From Bacilli bacterium (GTDB lineage Bacteria > Bacillota_I > Bacilli_A > RF39 > UBA660): a DNA stretch of 7,273 bases. Where the stretch lies: positions 1 through 7,273 of the forward strand of contig JAGHGS010000156.1 in the NCBI GenBank assembly GCA_017888105.1. The letters run 5' to 3'. Position 1 is the first letter of the stretch; every line of letters begins with the position of its first letter. The notes under the pieces are model-generated. The model was given only the letters and a program-made list of their open reading frames with translations, was not told where the DNA came from and did not search any database. Position numbers and translations under genes: made by a program. Below are positions 1 through 5,294 of this stretch, in pieces.

Positions 1-24
1 GATGATGAAGAAGCAAACAGTTAA
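1..24 (+). CDS. C-terminal tail of an unidentified upstream gene (partial)
   Basis: The first eight codons read Asp-Asp-Glu-Glu-Ala-Asn-Ser-stop, with TAA at 22-24, directly followed by an intrinsic terminator. An acidic tail ending inside a terminator hairpin is what the end of a real gene looks like here, because two other genes in the window also end inside their terminators. Too little is present to name it. In related genomes rpmE (ribosomal protein L31) or tdk is often found before prfA, so L31 with an acidic tail is possible, but this is a guess from position only. Confidence 0.4.
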   Translation, partial: DDEEANS

Positions 25-35
25 TGTTTGTTTTT
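11..35 (+). terminator. Rho-independent terminator of the upstream gene
   Basis: The arms at 11-19 and 25-33 pair over nine base pairs (core CAAACA/TGTTTG, one G-T wobble) around a five-base loop, and the 3' side runs into TTTTT at 31-35. The loop contains the stop codon of the upstream reading frame. The T tract also overlaps the -35 region of the prfA promoter, so the upstream gene and prfA are separate transcription units. Confidence 0.65.
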
Positions 36-56
36 CTCTTTATTTATTGATATAAT
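28..56 (+). promoter_or_regulatory. prfA promoter (sigma-A type, extended -10)
   Basis: A perfect TATAAT lies at 51-56, preceded by TG at 48-49 (extended -10). A weak -35, TTGTTT at 28-33, is 17 bases upstream. Transcription would start near 63, leaving a leader of about 16 bases with AAAGGAAG as ribosome-binding site before ATG 79. Because the -10 lies downstream of the longest possible prfA start (ATG 28), that longer start would not be on the transcript. Confidence 0.75.
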
Positions 57-78
57 AAGAAAAGAAAGGAAGATTTTC

Positions 79-1143
79 ATGTTTGAAAGACTAGATGCAA
101 TTGTAGCAAAATATAATGAATTACAAAAAGATTTAACTAATCCTGAAATCATGAGTGATTACAATAAAATAAAAGTTTTATCAAAAGAATCTAGTGATTT
201 AGAAAGTACAGTAAAAAAATATGAAGAGTATAAAAATACAGTAAAAGAAATAGAAGATGCTAAAATATTAATGAAAGATGAAGAATTAAGAGAAATGGCA
301 TCATTAGAACTAGAAACTTTAAAAGATAAACTAGAAACAATCAAAAAAGAATTAGAAATTCTTTTAGTTCCAAAAGATGAATTTGATGGTAAAAATATCA
401 TTATGGAAATCAGAGGAGCTGCCGGAGGAGATGAAGCAAACATCTTTGCCGGAGATCTTTATCGTATGTATTCTTATTATGCCGAAAAAAATGGCTGGAA
501 AATAGAAGAATTACATGCCCAAGAAGGAACAAGTGGAGGATTTTCTCAAATTGAAATATTAATCAAAGGAGAAGATGTTTACAAAAAATTAAAATATGAA
601 AGTGGTTCTCATCGGGTTCAAAGAGTTCCCGTAACAGAAACTGCTGGACGAGTTCATACATCTACTGCTACTGTATTAGTTATGCCCGAAGTAGAAACAT
701 CAAACATTGAAATTAAAGAAAGCGATATCAAAATGGATGTATACCATTCCAGTGGGGCTGGAGGACAATCCGTTAATACCGCTAATTCTGCCGTAAGACT
801 TACTCATGTACCTACTGGCATCGTCGTAACTTGTCAAACCGAACGTAGTCAACTTCGCAATAGAGATAGAGCTATGGAATTATTAAAAATTAAAATTGGT
901 GATGAGATTAGACAAAAAGAAGAACAAGCATTAGGCGTAGAAAGAAAAAGTAAAATTGGAACTGGTGATCGAAGCGAAAAAATAAGAACATACAACTATC
1001 CTCAAAATCGAGTAACCGATCATCGCATCAATTTTTCAACTATGACACTTGACCGTGTTATGGATGGAGAATTAGATCCAATTATTGATGCATTACAAAC
1101 CGAAGATTTAAGATTAAAACTAGCTGGTGAATCTTTTGAATAA
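79..1143 (+). CDS. prfA: Peptide chain release factor 1 (RF1)
   Basis: RF1 recognises UAA and UAG in the ribosomal A site and triggers hydrolysis of peptidyl-tRNA. The 354-residue product has the normal family length. It shows the helical N-terminal domain (about 1-95), the codon-recognition tripeptide PVT at residues 184-186, which is the RF1 type (RF2 has SPF), and the catalytic GGQ at 228-230. The segment following GGQ (SVNTANSAVRLTHVPTG) is also typical. An in-frame ATG at 28 would add 17 residues, but it lies upstream of the promoter's -10; ATG 79 has an AAAGGAAG ribosome-binding site and gives the standard MFERLDAI start. The next gene, prmC, encodes the methyltransferase that modifies the GGQ glutamine; the two reading frames overlap by a few bases, so they are surely co-transcribed and probably translationally coupled. 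Nothing appears damaged. Confidence 0.98.
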   Translation: MFERLDAIVAKYNELQKDLTNPEIMSDYNKIKVLSKESSDLESTVKKYEEYKNTVKEIEDAKILMKDEELREMASLELETLKDKLETIKKELEILLVPKDEFDGKNIIMEIRGAAGGDEANIFAGDLYRMYSYYAEKNGWKIEELHAQEGTSGGFSQIEILIKGEDVYKKLKYESGSHRVQRVPVTETAGRVHTSTATVLVMPEVETSNIEIKESDIKMDVYHSSGAGGQSVNTANSAVRLTHVPTGIVVTCQTERSQLRNRDRAMELLKIKIGDEIRQKEEQALGVERKSKIGTGDRSEKIRTYNYPQNRVTDHRINFSTMTLDRVMDGELDPIIDALQTEDLRLKLAGESFE

Positions 1144-1852
1144 AATTGGGAAGGCTGAACTAGATACTCTAAAAAAAACTTATCAAGGAAATATAAATGA
1201 TGCTCTAAAAAAAATAGAAGCAGGTTATCCCATTCAATATTTAATTGGCTATGTAGACTTTTATAATTGCAAAATAAACGTAAATAATAATGTTTTAATT
1301 CCTCGCTTTGAAACTGAATATTTAGTTGAAAAATCAATTAAAAGATTAAAAAATAAAACAATAAAAACAGGAATAGATTTATGTACCGGAAGTGGAGCCA
1401 TTGCAATTGCCTTAAAGAAAAACTTAAATATAGAAATAGATGCTTGTGATATTAGTTTAAATGCATTAGAAGTAGCTAAAAAAAATGCATTAGAAAACAA
1501 TGTAAACATTCATTTTTTTGAAAAAGATATTTTAAAAAATAATTTAAAAGGAAAATACGACTTTATAATATCTAATCCTCCCTATATAAAGGAAGAGGAA
1601 TACACAAGTATAGAAACCAAATATGAACCACAAATTGCTTTATTTGCCAAGAATAACGGCCTAGAATTCTATCAAAGAATAATTGAATTATCAAAAAACA
1701 TATTAAATCCTCATGGTACAATTATTTTTGAAATCGGAAATACTTTAGGAGAAGAAATAAAAAAAATTGCTTTAAATACTTATCCTAAAGCAATTATAAC
1801 AATTGAAAAAGACTATAATAATTTTAATCGCTTTATGTTTATTGAAACATAA
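1136..1852 (+). CDS. prmC: Release factor glutamine methyltransferase
   Basis: PrmC transfers a methyl group from S-adenosylmethionine to the glutamine of the GGQ motif of release factors. The 238-residue product has the PrmC linker IQYLIGYVDFY, the VLIPRFETE segment (PRPETE in most relatives), SAM-binding motif I (DLCTGSG from D81) and the diagnostic NPPY at 147-150, which binds the substrate glutamine. The start is uncertain. GTG at 1127 would add three residues, but TTG at 1136 sits five bases after GGTGA (1126-1130), a ribosome-binding site of the kind used by four other genes here. Either way the gene overlaps the end of prfA. The N-terminal helical domain is about 30-35 residues shorter than in B. 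subtilis PrmC, while the catalytic domain is complete. Its 3' end lies inside a strong terminator. Confidence 0.95.
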   Translation: MNKIGKAELDTLKKTYQGNINDALKKIEAGYPIQYLIGYVDFYNCKINVNNNVLIPRFETEYLVEKSIKRLKNKTIKTGIDLCTGSGAIAIALKKNLNIEIDACDISLNALEVAKKNALENNVNIHFFEKDILKNNLKGKYDFIISNPPYIKEEEYTSIETKYEPQIALFAKNNGLEFYQRIIELSKNILNPHGTIIFEIGNTLGEEIKKIALNTYPKAIITIEKDYNNFNRFMFIET

Positions 1853-1865
1853 AGCTTATTTTTTT
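1830..1865 (+). terminator. Rho-independent terminator of prfA-prmC
   Basis: An 11-base-pair perfect stem (GCTTTATGTTT at 1830-1840 with AAACATAAAGC at 1845-1855) closes over a four-base loop and is followed by a seven-T run at 1859-1865. The prmC stop codon (1850-1852) lies within the 3' arm. This is the strongest terminator in the window. It also lies immediately beyond the stop of the convergent minus-strand gene, but in that direction no comparable T tract follows. Confidence 0.92.
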
Positions 1866-2446
1866 CTTCTTTTTCTTACTTCTCCTTGTTCTGGTCCCTT
1901 ACGAATCAAATTCATCCAATTAATTAAAGTAGAACCTCTAAGGATCATACGTGCTTTAACAACCAAACTTCGATTCGAATGATCCACACTTTCCATTACA
2001 AACATATAATCATCACCAATTGGATACATAACAAATCTTCCATGAGCAAAAGCATTCCGAATATGTTTAAAAATGCTTAACACAAGATTAGAACGACTAT
2101 TAACATAAATTGCAATTCTCTCTTGATCACGATATTGATAAAAATGATCATCTAGATGAGCTTGATTGCAAACTTCACTCATATCTTCCAAACGTTCCAC
2201 CATAAACAAATTATAATTCAAAGTTAAATTAGCAACATGAAAAAGTTGTTCCTTTAAAATTCCAGTATTCCAAACATTATCAGACCAACCATATTCTGTA
2301 ACAGAAATCCCCCGATAACTATAATTTTCTTGTAACGTATTTATGACATAAAATGGTAAAATCTCTTTTAACATTTCTAATTCTTTTTTAGTAAAATCTT
2401 TTTCTTTAATCCACTCTGGACTTTCACTAACTCTTAAAGTACTCAT
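1856..2446 (-). CDS. HEPN-like domain protein, putative RNase/defence-type
   Basis: I do not recognise a named gene. The 196-residue product is soluble, with no signal peptide or membrane segment. It carries R130-N-A-F-A-H135, an R-x4-H motif in the context HIRNAFAHGRF, which is typical of HEPN domains. HEPN proteins are often metal-independent RNases in toxin-antitoxin, abortive-infection and CRISPR systems, but some are only nucleotide- or RNA-binding. It resembles stand-alone HEPN proteins of the pEK499-p136 sort (from memory, not checked). The tail is basic (RKRRKK). A longer start at 2497 (TTG) coincides with the -35 box, so it cannot be transcribed from this promoter; ATG 2444-2446 follows AGGGGGG and gives MSTLRVSE. 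The gene stands alone, convergent with prmC, with no obvious antitoxin such as a MNT nucleotidyltransferase beside it. Function remains unproven. Confidence 0.72.
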   Translation of the reverse strand: MSTLRVSESPEWIKEKDFTKKELEMLKEILPFYVINTLQENYSYRGISVTEYGWSDNVWNTGILKEQLFHVANLTLNYNLFMVERLEDMSEVCNQAHLDDHFYQYRDQERIAIYVNSRSNLVLSIFKHIRNAFAHGRFVMYPIGDDYMFVMESVDHSNRSLVVKARMILRGSTLINWMNLIRKGPEQGEVRKRRKK

Positions 2447-2468
2447 AAACCCCCCTAAAACAATACAT

Positions 2469-2497
2469 ATTTTATAAAAACAGAGAAAATTTGTCAA
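2469..2497 (-). promoter_or_regulatory. Promoter of the HEPN-like gene (sigma-A type)
   Basis: Read on the minus strand, a perfect TTGACA (2497-2492) is separated by 17 bases from TAAAAT (2474-2469). The start of transcription would be near 2462, about 16 bases before the ATG. This is one of the two best promoters in the window, so the gene is probably expressed rather than silent. It fixes the start codon at 2446. Confidence 0.75.
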
Positions 2498-2641
2498 CCC
2501 ATATCAACTTAAAAAACTAATAAATAATATCACTCATTTACATTCCTTCTACTTTCATAAAAACTTCTGAATAAAATTCAAGTAGTCATTACTACTCATA
2601 AAAAGAAAGCAGGCGGTACCAATAACTGAATAACATTTATT

Positions 2642-3124
2642 ATGAAGCAAATACTTTCAAAAAGCAACAAAAAGAGTTCGACAAATTCCGATGTCTTTCA
2701 ACATCTATATCAAAAATATAAAAAATACCTATTTATTTATCTGATTATACTGCTTGTTATTTTTTATTTTAATTATTATATTATAATTTTTAAATAATTG
2801 GTATACAAATAATTTATCTAGCTATAGAGATAAACTAAATGGAAATGTAAGCATCTGTAAAGATAGAACACCAAGCACCAGTACAAGTAGTAGTAGCCAA
2901 GAAGGAAAACCACAACATACTATGGAGGATATATCAGATTAATCACCAATAAGCAGCCAACATATGAGTATAAAAATGAAAATGATTTATATACAACAAT
3001 TGTTAGTAAGCATGCTACAATACATATTATAGATTCATCTGATAATCTCGGAAGTATATTACGTGTGGATAATAAATCACCTAAAATTTTCTTAGTTTTA
3101 CTAATGTTATTTTTTGACAGCTAA
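2642..3124 (+). pseudogene. Decayed single-pass membrane protein gene, two frameshifts
   Basis: No intact gene lies in 2498-3124, but three adjoining open segments look like one broken gene. Segment 1 (ATG 2642 to TAA 2797) encodes 51 residues: a basic, Ser/Asn-rich start, then a hydrophobic stretch from about residue 29 to 50. Segment 2, in the +1 frame, is open from 2787 to TAA 2942 and contains a Ser/Thr-rich linker (STSTSSSS). Segment 3, back in the first frame, is open from 2897 to TAA 3124 and contains YYGGYIRLITNK. Removing one T from the run at 2787-2791 and adding one A to the run at 2906-2909 joins them into about 160 residues: short cytoplasmic tail, membrane anchor, outer linker, C-terminal domain. 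No convincing promoter or ribosome-binding site precedes the ATG, which supports decay. The alternatives are sequencing errors in homopolymers or chance open frames. The original function is unknown. Upstream bases 2498-2641 hold only AT-rich sequence and one small inverted repeat. Confidence 0.5.
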
Positions 3125-3154
3125 AAACACACTTTAAAATATCCGAGTGTGTTT
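3123..3154 (-). terminator. Rho-independent terminator of the rpiB-DUF1146 operon
   Basis: AAACACACT at 3125-3133 and AGTGTGTTT at 3146-3154 form a nine-base-pair perfect stem with a 12-base loop. On the minus strand the hairpin ends in TTTTT (3127-3123). The stop codon of the small membrane protein (3155-3153) falls at the base of the hairpin. On the plus strand the T-rich flank is weaker, so any termination in that direction would be less efficient. Confidence 0.75.
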
Positions 3155-3335
3155 AATTTATAAACGCCAAAACAAAATTAGTAAGCAAATAACCTAAAGC
3201 AAAACTAAGAGTCAAAACAAGTAATCGTGCTTCAATCACTTTTCCTGACTTCATAAATTTTTCCCAATTAACACCATTAAAGATAAAAACAGCTAATAAA
3301 GTAAAGAAAACATATAAATAAATATCAATACCCAT
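3153..3335 (-). CDS. Small DUF1146 (YwzB-type) integral membrane protein
   Basis: The 60-residue product has two hydrophobic segments (about residues 4-20 and 38-57) separated by a short polar loop containing NWEKFMKSGKVIEARLL. The combination of a FxKF..sGkv..ARLL loop followed by a LsfALGYLltNFvl second helix is characteristic of the DUF1146 family, represented by B. subtilis YwzB, whose function is unknown. The ATG overlaps the rpiB stop codon by one base (TAATG), so it is very likely translated by ribosomes finishing rpiB. A terminator follows at once. The family identification rests on remembered sequence pattern and length. Confidence 0.82.
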   Translation of the reverse strand: MGIDIYLYVFFTLLAVFIFNGVNWEKFMKSGKVIEARLLVLTLSFALGYLLTNFVLAFIN

Positions 3336-3784
3336 TATTGTTGTGCCTCATACATACGAATTGCTTGTACTCTTTTTAAATGTCTCTCCTCACTTGGAGA
3401 CTTCGTCGTAATAAAAGTATCAATCATTTCTTTTACTAAATTAAAATCAGTTGTAACCTCACTACCTAATGCAATTACATTTGCACCATTATGATTCTTT
3501 CCTTTAAAAGCATCATCCACACTAACTGCCCTGACACAACGAATTCCCTTAACTTTATTAGCGGCAATACTCATACCAACTCCAGAACCACATATTAAAA
3601 TACCTAATGATCCTTTATGATCGCGAACCATTTCTCCAAGAGTAAAAGCAAATTTTGGATAATCATCCGCTAGACTATTTGGAAGACCAATATCTTCTAC
3701 ATCAAGTTCATTTTCTTTTAAATACTTAATCACTTTTTCTTTTAATTCAACTCCTCTATGATCACTACCAATATATATTTTCAA
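3335..3784 (-). CDS. rpiB: Ribose-5-phosphate isomerase B
   Basis: RpiB interconverts ribose 5-phosphate and ribulose 5-phosphate in the pentose phosphate pathway; the wider RpiB/LacAB family also includes allose- and galactose-6-phosphate isomerases. The 149-residue product has the normal length. It begins KIYIGSDHRG (phosphate-sugar binding, with D8 and H9), has catalytic C65 in CGSGVG and H98 in NHNGANVIALG, both at the positions expected from E. coli RpiB. I chose the TTG at 3784-3782 because it gives the standard family N-terminus and follows GGGTGAT with seven bases between GGTGA and the start. The longer TTG at 3799 adds five residues and lies at the predicted transcription start. The DUF1146 gene is coupled downstream. 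rpiB also lies near prfA-prmC in B. subtilis, so its position is conserved. Confidence 0.95.
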   Translation of the reverse strand: MKIYIGSDHRGVELKEKVIKYLKENELDVEDIGLPNSLADDYPKFAFTLGEMVRDHKGSLGILICGSGVGMSIAANKVKGIRCVRAVSVDDAFKGKNHNGANVIALGSEVTTDFNLVKEMIDTFITTKSPSEERHLKRVQAIRMYEAQQ

Positions 3785-3803
3785 AATATTATCACCCAAC
3801 TTA

Positions 3804-3812
3804 ATTTTAGCA
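3804..3812 (-). promoter_or_regulatory. Probable extended -10 promoter of rpiB
   Basis: On the minus strand TGCTAAAAT (3812-3804) fits an extended -10 element. There is no recognisable -35 box 17 bases further upstream. Predicted transcription start is near 3797, giving a leader of about 13 bases that contains GGGTGAT. This agrees with the TTG start at 3784. Confidence 0.5.
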
Positions 3813-3841
3813 AAGAATAACTAAAAAAGAAATAAAATATC

Positions 3842-3868
3842 TTTAAGTAGACTTAAACTTTACTTAAA
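3842..3868. promoter_or_regulatory. Operator-like ACTTAAA array between rpiB and tatD
   Basis: Three copies of the heptamer ACTTAAA occur in 27 bases: inverted at 3842-3848 (TTTAAGT), direct at 3851-3857 and direct at 3862-3868. The first two form a perfect palindrome with seven-base arms and a two-base centre. The second and third are 11 bases apart, about one helical turn. The array lies between the divergent rpiB and tatD promoters and the third copy covers the tatD -35 box, a place where a dimeric repressor could act on both genes. Chance is a real possibility in such AT-rich DNA. Confidence 0.35.
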
Positions 3869-3887
3869 ACTCAAAATATTTTATAAT
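3859..3887 (+). promoter_or_regulatory. tatD promoter (sigma-A type)
   Basis: A perfect TATAAT at 3882-3887 is preceded, 17 bases upstream, by TTTACT at 3859-3864 (four of six matches to TTGACA). Transcription would begin near 3894, so the leader is only about nine bases and the GGTGA ribosome-binding site (3894-3898) lies at the extreme 5' end of the message. Confidence 0.6.
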
Positions 3888-3902
3888 TATCCCGGTGATA
3901 TT

Positions 3903-4652
3903 ATGTTTACAGACACACATTGTCATATTTATAAAGAATACTATGAAAATATAGATGAAATATTAAAAAACGCCAAAGAAAATAAAATCAACCGAATGAT
4001 TAATAATGGTTGTGATAAAAAAAGTAATAGCGAAGTCTTAGAACTAATAGGCAAATATGAAAATATGTATGGAGCATTAGGAATACACCCAGAAAATGTA
4101 GAAGAATATATCCAAGAAGATATTAAATTAATAGAAAAGCAATTAAATCATAAAAAAGTAATTGCAATTGGTGAAATAGGACTAGACTATCACTATACAA
4201 AAGAAAATAAAGAAAAGCAAAAAAAATTACTAGAAGAACAATTATCACTAGCCGAAAAATATCATTTGCCAGTAATCATTCATTCAAGAGAAGCAACCGA
4301 AGACACAATTAATATTTTAAAAAACTATAAAACAAAGGGCGTAATTCACTCTTTTTCAGGATCTTTAGAAACTGCAAAAATATACATTAAAATGGGATAT
4401 TTACTAGGAATTAACGGAGTCATAACTTTCAAAAACTCAAAATTAAAAGATGTGATAAGAGAAATTCCATTAGAAAATATTGTTCTAGAAACAGATAGTC
4501 CTTACTTAACACCAGAACCATTTCGTGGAAAAAGAAATGAACCAGCTCGAATACTCGAAATTGCTAAATTTATCAGCGAATTAAAAGAAATCTCAATTGA
4601 AGAACTAGCAAGAATTACCAACGATAATATCAAGCGGATTTTTGACATTTAG
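3903..4652 (+). CDS. tatD: TatD family metal-dependent hydrolase/DNase
   Basis: TatD proteins are TIM-barrel metalloenzymes of the amidohydrolase fold; E. coli TatD is a magnesium-dependent 3'-5' exonuclease and the B. subtilis counterpart at this position is YabD. The 249-residue product has family length and all expected metal ligands: H6-x-H8 in DTHCH, E91 in GEIGLDYH, H127 in IIHSRE, H149 in IHSFSG and D198 in ETDSPYLTPEP. ATG 3903 follows GGTGA at a four-base spacing. It begins the plus-strand block; metG, which commonly precedes it in Firmicutes, is absent and the gene is divergent from rpiB instead. The end of tatD contains the -35 box of the next gene's promoter. Confidence 0.95.
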   Translation: MFTDTHCHIYKEYYENIDEILKNAKENKINRMINNGCDKKSNSEVLELIGKYENMYGALGIHPENVEEYIQEDIKLIEKQLNHKKVIAIGEIGLDYHYTKENKEKQKKLLEEQLSLAEKYHLPVIIHSREATEDTINILKNYKTKGVIHSFSGSLETAKIYIKMGYLLGINGVITFKNSKLKDVIREIPLENIVLETDSPYLTPEPFRGKRNEPARILEIAKFISELKEISIEELARITNDNIKRIFDI

Positions 4653-4670
4653 TGTATTTTATGGTATGAT
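4642..4670 (+). promoter_or_regulatory. Promoter of the 3D-domain gene (near consensus)
   Basis: A perfect TTGACA at 4642-4647 and TATGAT at 4665-4670 are separated by exactly 17 bases, with TG at 4662-4663 (extended -10). The -35 box and part of the spacer lie in the last codons of tatD. Transcription would start near 4677. This is the best promoter in the window and suggests high vegetative expression of the 3D gene, with possible read-through into rsmA. Confidence 0.82.
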
Positions 4671-4695
4671 TAATTTACCAATGAGGTGAAGAAAA

Positions 4696-5265
4696 ATGTT
4701 AAGTAAAAGTAAATTTTACTTGAATTATATAGTAAAAATTAGTATTGGTGTTGTTATCTTATTTGGACTAAATGCTTCTTCATCAAAAATGGAAACATAT
4801 AGTACCAATGAAAATGTCAACAAAAGTGTTGATTTAGGAGCAATGGCAATCTATATTAATAAAGAAGAAGAAGCAAAAGCAAACGAGGAGGCATTGCAAA
4901 CCTATCTTTGGGGCTCTTTAGATAGTTATACTGGAGATCTTACCGGATATGGAGCAGATTGTCCAGCATGTAGTGGTCATCTTGCTTGTACTGGATTAGA
5001 TGTAAGTGATGGAACAGATACTTATATTGATAATACATATGGTGAAGTAAATATTGTTGCTTCTTCATCAAATCTGCCATGTGGTAGTATCATTCGTTTT
5101 GAAAGTTCAAGAATTAGTGATAAACCAATTGTTGCAATCGTTCTAGACCGAGGAGTACTTGGAAATGATATCGATTTACTAACTCCAAGCGAAGAGTACG
5201 CCTATAAATATGTAGGTAGAAGCAGTATTACTTATGATGTATTAAGATTTGGATGGGAAAAATAA
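4696..5265 (+). CDS. Secreted 3D-domain cell-wall protein (YabE position)
   Basis: The 189-residue product has a short basic start, a hydrophobic segment at about 11-25 and a possible signal-peptidase site after A27-S28-S29, so it should be exported or anchored at the membrane. The C-terminal half (about 80-187) resembles the 3D domain, a double-psi beta-barrel related to lytic transglycosylases and shared by B. subtilis YabE and YocH: NIVASSSNLPCGSIIRFE, then D151-RGVLGND-ID160-LL, then SEEYAYKYVGRSSITYDVL. The conserved aspartates D151 and D160 are present. Unlike YabE it has no DUF348 or G5 domains. It has four cysteines (C89, C92, C98, C129), three of them in DCPACSGHLAC; outside the cell these could form disulfides. 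GAGGTGA precedes the ATG by six bases. A role in peptidoglycan remodelling is inferred from the domain and the locus; activity is not shown. Confidence 0.82.
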   Translation: MLSKSKFYLNYIVKISIGVVILFGLNASSSKMETYSTNENVNKSVDLGAMAIYINKEEEAKANEEALQTYLWGSLDSYTGDLTGYGADCPACSGHLACTGLDVSDGTDTYIDNTYGEVNIVASSSNLPCGSIIRFESSRISDKPIVAIVLDRGVLGNDIDLLTPSEEYAYKYVGRSSITYDVLRFGWEK

Positions 5266-5294
5266 CCCATCTTTCTTTAGATTAGAGGGATTTT

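Noticed and set aside
28..78. N-terminal extension of RF1 by 17 residues from ATG 28.
   Set aside because: It overlaps a terminator and the extended -10 promoter, has no ribosome-binding site and adds sequence not found in RF1.
159..1509. Minus-strand open frames antisense to prfA and prmC (159-443, 1020-1337, 1261-1509).
   Set aside because: They are shadows of well-identified plus-strand genes, with no recognisable domain or start signals.
2581..2596. Inverted repeat AGTAGT-CATT-ACTACT.
   Set aside because: Only six base pairs, no T tract and no adjacent gene that it would serve; expected by chance in this composition.
2610..2619. AGGCGGTACC resembles the conserved bulge of a T-box riboswitch (AGGGTGGTACC).
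   Set aside because: The essential TGG that pairs with the tRNA end reads CGG, there is no specifier stem, no terminator and no synthetase or amino-acid gene downstream.
2555..2656. Minus-strand open stretch of 33 codons containing the residues GTACFLFMSSNDYLNF.
   Set aside because: It reads plausibly as protein but has no start with a ribosome-binding site at its beginning, overlaps the start of the plus-strand pseudogene and is too short to judge.
2642..2797. The first segment looks faintly like the first membrane helix of LplB-type sugar permeases.
   Set aside because: The similarity is general hydrophobic pattern only; the permease GIxxAFK motif is missing and the continuation does not fit a permease.
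2787..2910. Programmed ribosomal frameshifting to join the three segments.
   Set aside because: It would need a +1 shift and then a -1 shift at short runs without a classic slippery heptamer or a stimulating structure; decay or sequence error is simpler.
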